Shown here in pieces: positions 35,801 to 50,005 of a DNA stretch of 64,000 bases (the stretch's first letter is position 1; every line of letters begins with the position of its first letter). Location: assembly GCF_003945595.2 (NCBI RefSeq), contig NW_024104318.1:1116001-1180000 (forward strand). The letters run 5' to 3'. The notes beneath the pieces are model-generated. The model saw nothing but the letters and a program-made list of their open reading frames with translations. It was not told the DNA's origin and ran no database searches. The DNA comes from Pipra filicauda (lineage: Eukaryota; Chordata; Aves; Passeriformes; Pipridae). Made by a program: the position numbers and the translations under genes.

Positions 35801-38800
35801 ATACAATCTGAATAAAACTTGCAAGACCTCAGGATCCAAGGTCCATTTCAAAACATCATAGAAAGCAAGTCTAATGTGTGAATTCACTGTGCAAAACCCA
35901 AAAATACCCCTTTCATGGGTATAAAAGAATCGATATTTGGGTTATACTTGTTATTATTAAATAGGGGTGGTAGAGAAGATTACAGTGATCTCCATTAAAA
36001 AGCCAGCATTCACACATTTATCATATAAAGGCATATAACACATCACAAAATCACTTCTTATTCCAGCTGCAGCAGAAACCATGTTTTCTCAGATACTGCT
36101 CTGACTTAAGTGCTCTCAAACACTAAAACTAGAGTGACCATATTAATTTTGCTGAAGTGTTCAGCTTTCCATTGTTCCTGGTGTACTCAGAGTCTTTGGA
36201 TTTTTAACAACTACTAATGTACAAATATTTTAATTTTGCAGTGTTGCCCAACTGGGAATTATTGAGTGCTTAAAACTCAGCTTTTGATGTCCAGAAACTT
36301 TCAATGATTTAGCTAAATTATCTAGAAGCTGCTGAGTATCTCCTATTTGAAAAATCAAACTGCTTGTTTAGCTGTCTGAAAGCGGAAAAGGAAACAGGGA
36401 GGAGGGAATTTAGGAGCTATGAACAACTGATGTCAATTTTTGTACAGAAACTATTTTATTCACCCTACAAGACCCAGAAATTTACTGAACACTACTTACT
36501 GGCAACCTCTCTTAACAACTTAGTATGACTGTACAGGACAAAAACTGTTTTAGAAAGAATTTAAATATCCTAAGATCTGTGTTTAGTCCACCTGAAAACA
36601 TAATCTATAATACTGGCATCTTCCATGAGAGAATATTCCAAAATAATTCTATTTGCATTCAACTAGATTGCCTTCTCTAAATTTAATCTTTCTTAATTTA
36701 GCATTTTAATCCAGTTAAAGAAGTCAAAGCTTCACTTGAAAATAAAAAAAATAGCTTCCGAAGTGTGCCAAAATGGGAGATTTCAACATTTTGTTCTGCA
36801 AATAAATCCTTGTAAAGCAAACAATTTCCAAAGCACCATAACATTGAAAGAACTTAATTTTCTGGTGTAAAAATCACTTTTGAAGATTTCTTTGACAAAT
36901 ATGGAACATTCCTTTAAAATTATCATAAATCACAGTCACCTACTTTATTTATAAATGCTGATGCTCCACCTTTTAGGGCCTAATTCAGTGAGGATCTAAG
37001 GCAAAGTATGACCTTGTTTTTAATGAGGTAATTTTAACCCACAGTGTATATAGATCTGGTTATACAGCTTGAAGACAATCATGCCTCTACACATATGAAC
37101 CAACTTCTTATTAATTAGATTTCATCATGCAGCATAAAAAGAGCTCAGATCAGTGTGGCCAAGTTTTTCAGTCATGTGTGGAATACAGACATTTCTCCCT
37201 GATTGATCTCTACCTAGACTGATAAGCATGAGGAACAGGTAGCAAAAAACCCTTCCTGGAGAAGAAAAAATAACTAACCTCTACATGAAATTGAGAGTAG
37301 AGTCAGTGAGTAATTTTGTTCTCTATCACCTAACAAACCACTGGTAGAAGAGTTTTCAGATAGGTGAAGGATGGGTATCTTCTAATGGGTCTTCATTCTA
37401 TATCATACATTGTAGGAACTAGTAATGACTGTAAAATTGTAGCTATTTGAAACTCTGGCTCTTCAACCATAAGATTTACTTTTTTTTTTTTGTTTTGTAA
37501 GCAGATGACATACAGGTTCAGAGATAAAAATACCTGGATATCACTTACTACTCACTGGCTTATGGTTTTCATCCATTTAATAAAATCCAGTCTGTGAAAA
37601 CTGTGGTTTTCAGTTACTGTCAAGAATAGCCACAGACTAAATGAAAACATTTAATGAGACCAGGCCAGTCATTCAGTGACTTCTTACAAAATACCTAGTC
37701 TATATAATTTAGAAATTTACAATTATTCAGAGAGTTAACAATGTTTTCTGAACTTAATAACAGAAAGGACACTGGGTAAGGGAGGGAGGTGGATCTGCAT
37801 TTCTCCTCCAAGTAGTGCTGTTGTCAGTCAAGGGCAAAACTTCTCAATTTTGAAACTGGAAGTATCTTTTGCCAAGTTATCCTTACATATCTGCTTTAAA
37901 ATTTGGAGTGTGGTCAGTAATAGCAAAATAAATCTCTATGCCTATAACACGCACAGATATGTGCACCTTGTGATGAAATGACTATGAATAAAGCACTGTC
38001 ACCACACCTTTGACTTCTATGGCCCCATGTGTTTGGTGACACATCTTAAGAGTCAGTAGTTTGGCACTCAGTGAGGAAGATTTAAAAGAAATGTGTATGT
38101 AAAATTTAGAGACAGCTTATCATCCAGCTTACCAGTCCTGTCTTCTCATTTGTTTTCCTTGCTTTTCCAATGTATTCTACCCCCAGTGGAATCTTATTTC
38201 ACTAAAGCAGATTTTCCCTCAAATTTTCTACATATTTTTCACAGTCCTATAATATTAAGACTGTAACCCTCCTTCCCCTTATTTCCTTCCTTCTGGATAG
38301 AAAAATTGACATGATCTCAAGAAACTCTGAAATATGACACCAGTTTTCTTCCGTCCATATATGAGCCTATAACATTCAGATGTCTTATCAACAGCACTCT
38401 CTTTAGTGTAAAATAAGGGCATAGATATGATGACCAAAATCAAGCAATATGGATTTTTTTTCCTTTCTCCTTAGGAAAGGATATATAATGTGTGATATCC
38501 TTTAAAACCTCTGCTGGCTTAAGAACATCAGGAGTTCAGGAGTAAAATTTAAGTCTTCATAAATCATTGGCAGTCTTAAATCCCATTTAGTCCCATCTGA
38601 AGTGTGCTAAACATAATTGCAGAAACTAGGAAACACACACTGGGACACTACTAAATCAATCTTAAGAGACCCTTTAAGACACCTTGAAGCAACGTCTCTT
38701 ATGCTTTGCATACTGCTGCTCTTCTTGCAACCTCCACTGGGCACAAGAAATTACACATTTTTAGGGTTATTAAGTATAACATTTTCACAGCAGATCAGCA

Positions 38801-39610
38801 TGAAGTTATTTGGCTGGGGCACAGGTGTTTCTTTAATTATATAACATTTGGAAAATTCACTGTGCTCTGTGACCTTCAGATCACACTCCTACTTGTGTGG
38901 TTTTGCAGGCTCACACAAAGTAACAACATAAGGACACAGGTTGATTCTGGACTTGATTAAGTGTTTTCTTATGTAGCTTTTTATTAGGTTTTCAGTGTTT
39001 CTGGGAGCAGCTGGCTGCTTCAGCATGCCTGAAACAATACACATTTAAAGAGGTGGTGACTCCAAAGTAGGAAGTTGTGCAAGCTATGAACAAACACTGC
39101 CGCAAAATTCAGACCTATTTTATGCTTATGAGTTGAACAAGATGCAGAAAAATGCTGCCTGAACAGTTTTATGTATTACATCAACAGCTGAGAGCATGAT
39201 GATGGAACAGTTTGCAGTGTTTTAATCTTGAAGTGCTATGGTACAGCTTTAGCTGCCTTCCACATAAGTATTGAGATAGCAAGTACCCGTTCTCAAAATA
39301 CTCTAAGCAGACATTATGCTATGATAGCTACGTTCAAATATCATTAAATTCTGATCAAACCTCTAGGGGAAAGCGAAGCTCTAGGGCCAGTACACATCAC
39401 ACACTATCACTAATACTCTTTATATCAATTCACACTGCCGGGCAGGCAGACAAAATACAGGGTATGAAGATTAATTCAGTACAATTTGCACAGTCTTAGA
39501 AATGTTTTACAAAACACGTTAGATGAGCAATGTGTAACATTTCATAAAAACTACCTAATAAAAACCAAAACCAGATCACTTAAATGCATCCAAATAAACT
39601 GAGCTAAAAC
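32811..39610. other. Unique AT-rich non-coding DNA
   Basis: Nearly 7 kb with no recognised gene or transposon. A perfect 8-bp inverted repeat (TCCTATAC/GTATAGGA) lies at 33400-33421. A T run lies near 37482. Frames are all below 90 codons and without domains. Confidence 0.55.
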
Positions 39611-39666
39611 CAAAGAGAAACCACCACCACCACCAAAAATAAAATGAAATAAAATAAAATAAAATT
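39611..39666. repeat. Compound microsatellite (ACC)5 and (AAAAT)n
   Basis: Five ACC units at 39620-39634 are followed by an imperfect AAAAT/AAATG array to about 39665. Both are ordinary slippage repeats and probably polymorphic. Confidence 0.9.
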
Positions 39667-42600
39667 GAGACCTTGCAACAGGCAGGCAACAGATTAGTTA
39701 GACACAACAAGATATTCCTTAATAAGTTGCTTAGTTATTTTTATAGGTTCATGTACAACAAGGTAAAATTTGGCAGAGTTCAAGAAGCCTTTCTACTCTT
39801 CCCTAAGGTGGTATTTTTCTCCTTTTGAACTTCAGCACATGTAGTCTAGAAGGTCTGCACTTCAGACACTAAGTTCAGACAAGGCCAGCTAAGGGATGAA
39901 ATCAGAAATAAAATGTCACCATTAAGGCTGTATAAACCTGACAGTAATGGTGACCCTTGGGAAGAAGTCTCACATTTTAATGAGAACACACAAAAATGAA
40001 AAGGTTCAGGCTACAGATGACACAAAGTAAACTCTTTCTTTCAGTTATTAGTTAAAGATCAGTATGAAAAAAAGAATAATTGAACCTCAAGTCACGACAG
40101 GCTGATATACTCTGGTGCTAAGAGTTATCCCCCCCAATTTGAAATGACTAGCAAAGATGTTCATTAAGAGTCTACCATCATGCAATAGCACCAAAACAAA
40201 TAGAGCATGACAATGAGAGGAAAGATTTGATGGAGAAGAAAGTCACGGAGCCTTCCTGAAGCAGCTACAATGTAAAACTGCACCTAAATTGTGAAAGAGG
40301 CAGCAGAAACATGCACTAAGAACATTCCCTCTAATGTTTTGCAATAGACAAAAACACGTAATGCCTGTATTAAACAGCATGAAATCTATTTAACGCTTCT
40401 TTGGACGCACTAATTAGGTTTTCCTTTGTGGGACAGAGTGATACAGTACTAAGGGCAAAATGCTCCACTTAGTTAAGTTCCATGCTACTCCTGCTCATGT
40501 AACACAATGCAAGAGAAGTCAGTACATTCTGTGAGAGACACTAATGAGCTTTTTACTACTGTTTTGGTCCCAATATTAAAACACATGCACTCTTTTTAAT
40601 ATTAGGAACAAAATATCGACTTGCAGTAATTTAACAGTCAGTGGAACCTCTCTTCTCCAGTGTGTTACCTTAAGAGGACAAACACTACTTCAGCACACAA
40701 TTTAACCTTAATTCTGAAAACTACAAAGTACGTGCTCAATTTTAAATGTCCTTGAACTCACTGCAGTCCATGAGTGCACATGAGTTAACACATGCACCTG
40801 AGGTTAAAAACTTCCATAACATTTTGAAGCTTGCAGCTCCACTCTCTTCTTCATGAAGATCTGAGATAGCAAAAGGAAATTCAGAGTGGGTTGAAACATT
40901 CTTATTTATTTTGTCTGCTAAGTAAACACAAAACCACAAGTTCAGAAATGCTAAATTCACAGCAGGCCTACACACATACAAAAAGTACCCCAAACAACCC
41001 TAAACTCAGATCAGTCTCCTTTAAGCATTCAGTCCAAAAGGAGATTAAATGTTCATTCAAATATGAACAATTAAATTGCAAAGCCAGCAGTACAGCCTAT
41101 GGTAATGTTACAAACAGTGATACATGTTCTGGTGACTCTACACAGAAATGCATCTAGCAGAGATTTTGGCTTCACATTCAGAACCAACTACACTGGTTTA
41201 CAACTAGGTATGTTCCTATTACCTCCAAGGACATGTTTCTGCACACAGCTGCACTACATGGGAAAAGAACATCTTCAGTTTTCTCAGGTTTTGGGTGATT
41301 TGCTTTTTTCGTTGTTTGGGGGGTTCTTTGCTGAAAACAAATCAATGGAGCTATTAGCAAATTAATATTGTGAAATCTGAGAAAAGTATCAATAAATCAT
41401 TCTGTGTATAGAAAAATCAATAAGTTCCTTGATGTTTATCTAAATGTTTATGTTTAAGTGAAAAACATCTTTTTGTGGAGTCTCAAGATTAAAAATATTG
41501 GAAATAAAAATAGTACTGAATATTAGATAATATGGCTTTGACTTTTAAGATTTATTTTAGCAGTCTGAACCTTAACCTAGAACTCAATAAAATTCATATT
41601 ATCTTCTTATAATGCTTTCCTGGCATTCAGGTTTCAAATATGTCCTGAACATAGTCTGGGTGTTGGACATGAAAAATAATCCTTTTCAGAATCTACACAA
41701 TAAGCTAAAAAAGGAGGTAAGAGTGTTGATCATGCAAAATTCTCTCCCCTCCTGCACTACTGTTATGTATTTTTAGACAAAATGCCCATTTTCACCTGTT
41801 TTGCAAGGGAATGGCAAGACCTACACAACACTCACTTTTATCAACTGTGTTGCACTAGCTTAACTGCAGAAAAGGAAGCAAAGGCTGCATCCACATGTTA
41901 CTTGCTAAAATCAACCAAAGCCCAGCTCAAAAACATGTAACTGTCCATAATGACAAGAATATTGGATTAATAATAGGATATAAGTCTCGCTTAGAAAGCA
42001 GGTAAAATTGTAGGGAAGACAGCTCACAGGGCTCATCCTGGCACCACTGGCAGTACAGGTAACGAGTTGGAGCAAAGACAGCTTCTGGTTCTTGTCCAAG
42101 CATTTACTGGAAGCGATAGGTTTCCACTTTCACTTCCCTGCATCTTACTTCATATCACTCAAAGCATGATCCGAACTCACTTGTGCATCCTAAACAGCCA
42201 TCAAATCATTCCCACTCCTATAGTCCTGCATTTCTCACTTTCCAGGTACATCCCCACTATGAAAATTGTATCATATAACTTCACCAACCTTTTCCCACAT
42301 CTTTCCTACAATACATTCCTACACTTGTACTCTGATCTCCCTGTTCCCTACAGCCCTCTCAGCATCTTCAAGACTGGGCTCTGTAGCCTCTCCAAGGTGA
42401 AAGTCCTCATCAGTGCCTCCCTCATGGTATAGATGTGTGTCTCCACAGGTGATATTACCAACTGAACCATAACTATCTCTGTCTGGACATAAGCACCTCC
42501 ACACTTGCAAGTCTGTGATTAATATGGTGCTAAATGACTTTATGGATAAGGGCTTTTACGCGTGCAGTTAAATCATCACAGATGAAATCATGAGCTGTCA

Positions 42601-43231
42601 GACTCTTTCCAACAAGTGAATAAACTCTTTCAAGCATTCAACAACCTGAACATGGGGACTTTCTGCCTGCACCATTTTACTCCAGCACATTTGCCAGAGA
42701 CTCCTAGAAGGAAGCATTAGAACAAGAATTTAGGCCAAGCAGCACTGCAAGAACACACAACTCCTTGTCATCACTCCATTCCCTCTCTATGTGCATACCA
42801 GGTAGGAGAGTTATGCCTACACAAGAGGAAAAGTGAACTGGTCCCATCACAAAACTACCATAGAAATAGCAAGAATGATGAAAGACATTCACTGAAAAAG
42901 TAAAAAACCCACTTCCTACAGTGTCAAAATTCCACCATTCCACAGGGCACTAAGCAAACATCCTCAGCTGAACATCTCACCTACAGCAACAGATCCAAGA
43001 GATGAGGAAAAATGTCATCAATCAAAACAAAAAAAGAAGCTCTTGAAAACACAAACCGTCATTACTGATAAGAACTATTACCTCAACAGAAAAGAGTAGC
43101 TCATCTTTGTGTGTTTCTTTTATTCAGTCTCAAATCATATATCATGTATTTGCATCTGTAACATGAACTTCATTGAAAAGTCATTCCATTAATAAAAGAC
43201 CTTTTAAAATCAGGGTTATTTTCCTCTTATG
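39667..43231. other. Unique non-coding DNA
   Basis: Includes the 121-codon frame at 42067-42432 on plus and a 79-codon frame at 42704-42943 on minus. Neither shows a domain, and neither has flanking splice sites that define an exon. I considered a degraded long-terminal-repeat or retrocopy origin for 42.1-43.0 kb but could not identify one. Confidence 0.5.
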
Positions 43232-43318
43232 CATTATAAAAATATAAATATAAATTTTAAAGAATTCTAATATATTATTAATAATTTTACATTTATAAAT
43301 ATATTTATGATATATAAA
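43232..43318. repeat. AT-rich low-complexity tract
   Basis: About 87 bp that is almost entirely A and T, with TATAAATAT and ATATTATTAATAAT runs. It has no unit structure beyond scattered TAAATA words. Confidence 0.85.
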
Positions 43319-43489
43319 GCATAGATGACTAAACCAAACACTGATCAGTGCTTCAACAACAATTTTTATTATTACACTGTTATTGGAATTATTCTTATTC
43401 TTTGCAGTGCATCCAGATTGGCCTCATGTTAACACTGCTCTTTAATTGCTTTAGCAGTTACAGTTTAAGAGCTTAAGGCATTGCCTCTG

Positions 43490-43553
43490 CAGCTTCAAAG
43501 CACCATGACTCCTTGTGGGTTCCCTACCAACTGAGCAGATTCTGTGATTCTGC
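43490..43553 (+). mobile_element. Very short CR1 3' tail
   Basis: The segment ends with TGTGGGTTCCCTACCAACTG, then AGCAGATTCTGTGATTCTGCG, that is, the conserved CR1 ending followed by one good and one mutated ATTCTGTG octamer. Only some 60 bp are recognisable. Orientation is plus. Confidence 0.75.
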
Positions 43554-45340
43554 GTCAAAACTTGATCTGCTGACTGAAACCTTTGATTTTCATGAAATCA
43601 CTTTTCCAAGAGTAGATGGATGTGTTCTGAAGTTTTTTGTTCCAAGACTCGATTTTTAGCCTAAATCAAAGTGCTGGAAATGTAATTATCCCACATATCT
43701 CATCCTAAGGACTAGGGGGTGGGAATATTTTGAATACCAGTAAAAAAAAATGGCAAAGAGATGTGACCTTTCAAGCAAAGTGGGATTTGCTTATGATTAG
43801 ACTCTGCCATTCACTATTCAACCATCTTTCCTCTCTGTTGTAACATACTCTCCGCACTTTGTCCTGTCAAAAGTTCCTTTGGGAAGGAAGCAGTTTTGAT
43901 ATTGTCAATTCCGGTTCAGTTTAGTGCCCCTCATTAAACTTCAGCTTCCTCTGTGGCAGGGAATTATTTGCTTTCACCAGAAATGGTTTGAAACTAAACC
44001 TCTTAGGACTGTGAACCCAAACGTTCAAGGCCCAGTAACCAGTTAAAAAACCCTCCAAGTGCACTGGTTTTAACACTCAGGAATTTAAAGTCATGATTTT
44101 CAAGAATCTGGCGAAAATGTTTTGAAGATCACTGTTAGCAAACTCCTTTGTCAACCCTGATACAACTACAGATAGTGGGACTGGTGAGCTGGGACACTAT
44201 CTTAGCTAAAAAGCAATAGTATTGTTGAAATGGTAAATACAGAGCAGTAATAAAATCACACTAAACTTTTAAATATCCAGCTAAATTCAGTGGCATACAC
44301 AAGTAAATAAAAAACATCTGGAGTATTTTCTTAGATTACTTTATTTGCTCCTTTCCCTATTCCCAAACAAAAAATATGTAAGAATGTTTCAAAAAACATA
44401 GCTTAAATCACAGATATTTGATACCTTTCTAGAGACTTACACTTTATACTCATTATTGTGTATTATCCAAACTGATATAATTTAAGCACTTGTTATATCT
44501 AAACAGTAGCTTTTAAGAACGAATCTCACAATAGCTGGCTCAATCCTCTGAGCAACTGAGCTGGGCTGCTGTACAGGAAAGATGCAGCATGGAGAGCTTT
44601 TATTCTGCTCCTGCAGAAGCTGTCAGAATGTAAGTATCTTCTACATTGTTTCTCTAGCACATGTTCCTCTAGGAACCTTAAATCAATTGTGAACTGACAG
44701 AGCACAGTAAAATTCTACCTTACCTCGCTTCCTCCTGCTATTAGAAAGCTGTGGCACAAGAAGGAAAGATCCTGCTGCCTTGTGACCCCAGCCACTTTAC
44801 ATCAACAAGTGTTCCCACAAAAGAAATTCTTCACCGGCCCTTTACAGCAAGGATTCAGCTTCTTTTAACAGCTGGATTTACTGGGGAAGGAAGGCCCTTC
44901 TTTGTCAAAACTGATTAAAACATCTAACATGGAATGTGCTATGAAGATATCCAGTGTCTCCTCCTACCAATTTTCCATTCAAACCTCTATTCTCGTCTCC
45001 TGTATGTGGATATAAATTATTTCTCTTAGCTTTTTAACTTTAGCCTACCTGGAACAGACTACAAAAGAGCAATGTATTTTCACAACACTAGAACACAGGA
45101 TAAAGACATCTGCATCCAACTAATAATGTTAGAGGACTGGATTTTGCTCAGTCTGTTTTGAAAGTGAATTAACTATGGAGACAAACTATGAGAAGTGAGG
45201 GGAAAAAAGACCCAAAGCCAGAACCGCAACAAGATACACAAAGTACACCAAAGCATGGAAAAAGATAAAAGACTCAACTTACCAGAAGGAAAAAAACCAC
45301 CAACTCCTGCTGGATAGAGAAATTCAATTTAGACACACTT
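43554..45340. other. Unique non-coding DNA
   Basis: No gene, RNA or further transposon was recognised. Confidence 0.55.
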
Positions 45341-45681
45341 AGAATCATAGAATATACTGATTTGGAGGGGACCAACAAGGATCATTGAGTCCAACTCCTG
45401 GCCCTGCACAGGACCATCCATCCCCAAGAGTCACACCATGTGCCTCGGAGTATCATCCAAATTTTTCTTGAACTCTGTCAGGCTGAGGGTTGTGACCACT
45501 CCTCTGGTGAGCCTGTTCCAGTGCTCAGCTACCCTCTGAGTGAAAAACCTGTTCCTGCTAAAACTCCCCTGACTCAGCTTCATGCTTCGTGACCAGTCCT
45601 GTCACTGGTCAAGAGAGTGAAGAGACCAGTACGTGCCCCTCCACTTCCCCTCATAAGGATGTTGAAGACCACAATGAGATC
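45341..45681 (-). mobile_element. CR1 LINE 3' fragment, minus orientation
   Basis: On plus the copy starts with AGAATCATAGAAT, the reversed octamer tail, followed by the reversed CR1 end (GGACCAACAAGGATCATTGA, then GTCCAACTCCTGGCCCTGCA) and the reversed ORF2 tail (GAGCCTGTTCCAGTGCTC, later ACCAGTACGTGCCCCTCC), ending at AAGACCACAATGAGATCT. About 340 bp remain of a full element of several kilobases, so it is 5'-truncated. Stops and small changes show it is inactive. Confidence 0.95.
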
Positions 45682-48600
45682 TAATTGAAATAATTGTCTA
45701 ACTGAAATATGTGTTCCATCTCCAGTAGTAGCCAAGTAGCTAAAAGAGATAAATCAGTGGCTGAGACTAAGGGCGTGAATACACGGTTAGGAGATTTCAC
45801 TCAATCCCTAACTCGTTCCACCATTCACACAAACAAATGTTATTTGTGCTAACGTTTGACATCTTAAAATGTACTATGTCATCCACACAAAGTCACATGC
45901 AACACATCAAAGGAGAGACAGTAACTAACTGCTGAGAGACAGAAGTTGCCTTAAATCACCTCATAAACAGTTAAACATTGAACTTAATGTCCACATTTCA
46001 CAAAGCCAGTGGTTAGTATTAATCTACTTTCTCCACTGAAACTTTTCATGCATGTTGGACTTCAGCCTACATACGCACCAAAAGGTTTACATATTCTTAG
46101 AAGGTGTTTTAAGGCTTCACTGGTTGCCTTTGTAAAGGTATCCTGAAAGCACTGAGCTCAGCAGTGCTGACTCCAAGGACTGTCAGAAGTGACAGAGCAG
46201 CAACAATACTAAAGCATGCATATGACATTGGTAGGCTACTGAGCATAAAATCAGCCCACATACTGTCCTGCAGAATACACCCTTTCATACTGTAGAACCA
46301 ACAGACCCTGTTGTGAGCAAAGGCAGCCCAAATTCTCTAAACACTTTAGTACAGATACTGTTGGACAAGGGGACATAACTCGCAAATACTCGCACCAACT
46401 ACTGGCCTGTTCAAACTTGAGCATCTCCCCACTATTTTGAGCACAAAAATGTTTGCACGCACACACGACTCTTTAAATACAAAATATTTTGGAATCTATA
46501 CAAAAGATTCATGACAGTACCACAACTAGGCATGGAGGTTTGCAAGATGAGTCTTTCAGGCCACACGTGCAAACTCTGTCCACACATACATTAGGCCACA
46601 ATCCGGTTACATGAGAGCACACTACTTCTTACATAAAAAGATATATTATAGTGGTTTTTTTCCAAATCACAATAAATATTTTTTTGCTTTGTTGTTAAGT
46701 CTCAAGCTATATTCTCATACATATTAACAGCAGGTGTGGCTTGGCTTAAAAGAATTTCTGGTATTCATGAGCTTAAATACTGGCCTAGAAATGCAACAGG
46801 CTTCTTCTTTATTTAAAACATAAATTTTTTGAGTGTCTACAGGAAAAATCACAAATACATAAATTTATGTTTTAAACCAAGTATAAAACATACTCTGGTG
46901 GTTACCAGCACTATCCATCCTGCATGATTTATTCATAAACAGTGTAAGACCAGATAATCCATAACACTGCAAACAAATGTGGTCTGGTTTCATTCACATC
47001 TTCCATGCAAACAGATGCTTATCATATTTTTCTCAAAAGAAAACAGATGTTCCACTGTTGAAATCCTGGGGATACATGTTAAAAAAATGCAATTTACAGT
47101 AGGTAATAGTTTGAATATTTACTAGCATTATGTGAAAGATTATGTTTTTAATCAAAAACAAGACCATCAAATTAATCATTTCAATCACCCATCAGTTATG
47201 TTTTATTCTTGGCTTGCATCTCCACCAAGGTAATCATTATTTTAATGACAATTATGAAGGGTTGTGAAAAGTACTAGAAAATATCAAAAAGTACCATCAA
47301 AAATAGACTTTAGATTTATGATTAACTGTTTCACACAGAGGTTTTAGAGCTATGACCCAAAGCAGCAATGAAAAACTTAGTTTTGCAGTTTTTGTAAAGG
47401 TGGCCAAATCATTAAACAAACAATTAGTGCTCACAGCTCTTTCAAGCTCTCTCAGGGACATGAACTTGAACATAGTCCAGAAAAAGTGACTGAAAATCAT
47501 TCCTCACTTTTACGGTAGCCTTTGCAAACCCCATTTAATAAAATCACATCATTCCAGTTTTGTTCTGAGCAAGCACTTTGTACTAATTTACCAGTCTGAG
47601 CTGGATAAAGGCCTTGAAATACAGAGAAAGGAAGTAATTGTCCTTCGAGAGAGCAAAGGCTTTCTAACATGACCACAGTAGATGAAGATGGTCTGACAAA
47701 GAAAGGGGAAAAAGCATTTCCTTGCTACAGCATCTCATAATTCTAAGGGCAAGGAAGAGGAAAAAAGCAAGTGCTATTGCAGCAGTAACACTATAGGTAA
47801 GCTTTAAGAACCAGGCATGAAAGATTAGTATCTAAGGCAACTATTCTCTTTTCCTCATGCACACACATATACAGTTATTTATACAGAAGTATTTCTGTTC
47901 TTTCTAACACAGCTATAAAGTATTGCACTTTCCAAACCAGAGGGACTTGTGTATTTACCAACAATGACAGAAATGGCAAGTACTGAAGTACCTGGTTTGT
48001 CTGGATTCCTCATAGGAAAGGATAAGTTTTGAGCTGAAATACAGATGGGTACAAACAGGACGCAGTCACAGAAGGTTGCCTACAAGACCTTTATGTTCAA
48101 ACCTCCTCACCCAAAACTCCCTCTGCTCTCTTCACTCATCTAAGTCCAACGGCAAAAACTACCACGGCAATTTCTTAGGTACTAATGACTACAGCATAAC
48201 TGATGCTGAGGTGACAATGCATGGATTAGACCTGACTCCTACAGCAGTACTAAAACCACCTCCACCAGCCAGTAGTGTGCTAGCTAACTGAACGAACGAA
48301 AAAACCACAGCACCATCAAAGGCAGTATTAGCAGTAAGGTATGAACACTGCAATAAGAATATGTAGCAGGTTAATTATCAGAGTTGATATCAGCCTTCAG
48401 CTGTATGAATACAGCTTTTAGTTATTAGGGATTGCATTAAAATGAATTTTATCAGCCCTTGCATCTGTGCTTCATTAAATGTAGATGAATCGTGTAGTAT
48501 TTTTCATACAGTTCCAATTGACTGTATAGGTTTCTATTAGTCTTCAAGATACAAGCCTACGTACAGTCTTTAAACGCCAACAATAGCTGAAACAGTTAAA

Positions 48601-49860
48601 ATATACATAAAAATATCAAACCAGTAACATTTATCCAGATTTTAAAAATCACCTTCTCGGTGCTATGAAACTTTAACAGGTACAAATACTCAAAAGTGAA
48701 CAAGGAGTGAAAACTGCAGAGCTAGAGGGGACAGTGGAGCCACTCAGCTAAATAAGAAGATGCAAAGAACTTATGAAAGAAGTAGAAATAACAACACTTT
48801 TTACTCGGTTCTACGATGAACTGACAAGCAGAGAATTCATATTAAAGATGATGTACAAGTGTTCAGTATTCTTAACTTTTCTGAATGGTTGAGACAGCAA
48901 GATCCTAAAGCTATCTCCAACGCATACTAGAAAACAGAGCATTAAAATCACCAGTTTTGGAAGTAATCAACCGAAATATTCAAAACTTTTTATAAAGCGT
49001 ATTATACAAAGTTACATCACAATCATGGCAATGTTATATAAACAATGAGGAGAAATCTCATGATTGAAAACAAAACAGGAAGCCTTCATAAAATGAGGCA
49101 GATTGACTGAAAGAGGCTAAATAAAATGAGCTGGGATGAGAAAGACAGTTTACTAGGGAAATGAAACAAGCGGAATCCTGATAGTGAAGCTATATGAAAA
49201 ACTTGCTTAGACAAAAATGCTAATTTGATCCAATTCTTTTGTGACCCATCTATTACTGATATGGAAAAGCAAACATAAAGGTTGAGACAGCAGTGGGTAT
49301 ACTAGTATAAGTGTTAGTAAATCATGCAATATGCACCAGAAATGTGACCTTTGTTAGAATATACAGACACTTAAAATTACTTTCAGATATAAAAACTTTA
49401 AGATGCTTATATTAGTTCAGCCTATCAAGATCTGTGTCCCTTATCTTCATGTTAATAGTGACTTAAACCAAGCTGGAGATTTCTAACTAGCAATTGCTCA
49501 CCTTATATTTTTAAAAAGGAAACTTTACAGAACTGAGGGTTACATGCAGATATTGTAATTTTCTCTATTTCTGGCTAAAAAGTACAAAGCTGTTGGATCA
49601 CAGAGAACTGAAGTCAGCTCAAACGAGGAACTCCAGAGTATTACTCTTCACTCAATATGTGAATAGTTAAATATTGAATATACTGAAAATATTAAAAGAT
49701 GAAAAGAATAAATAAAAGGTATATGTCCAAAGTAATACTCCATCTGAAGTGTTAATAAAAACCTGTGTCAACTGATTTCATTTATCTCGATCAAATGATA
49801 TCACACTGTTTCTCTGATAATATTGTACATCATCTGAATATTGTTACTTTCCAACTATTT
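45682..49860. other. Unique AT-rich non-coding DNA
   Basis: No gene, conserved frame or transposon was recognised. Frames are short and isolated. Confidence 0.55.
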
Positions 49861-49957
49861 CAAATAAACTTTTTATTTGATTAATTTAATACTTGAATAG
49901 TATTTAATATTAGTATTTAATTAATATTTAACCATAATAATACCTTATGTATATATT
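49861..49957. repeat. AT-rich tract with small hairpin
   Basis: TTAAT/TATTTAAT words dominate. At its left edge CAAATAAA and TTTATTTG form a perfect 8-bp inverted repeat (49861-49879), giving an AATAAA on both strands. It lies just upstream of the recursive-splice-like site. Confidence 0.75.
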
Positions 49958-49972
49958 TGCTACTTGCACTTG

Positions 49973-50005
49973 CTTCTATTTTTTTTTTCTTACTGACAGG
50001 TAACT
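49973..50005 (+). other. Recursive-splice-like site (plus strand)
   Basis: A strong polypyrimidine tract (CTTCTATTTTTTTTTTCTTA) leads to CTGACAG ending at 49999, followed at once by the donor-like GTAACT starting at 50000. This acceptor fused to a donor matches the motif of recursive splice sites in long vertebrate introns. It would be meaningful only if the window lies in a plus-strand intron, which the sequence does not establish. Confidence 0.25.

Noticed and set aside
42067..42432. 121-codon frame as a possible gene or retrocopy
   Set aside because: No recognisable domain, no flanking splice pair, low-complexity S/L/I composition, and a length expected by chance in 64 kb.
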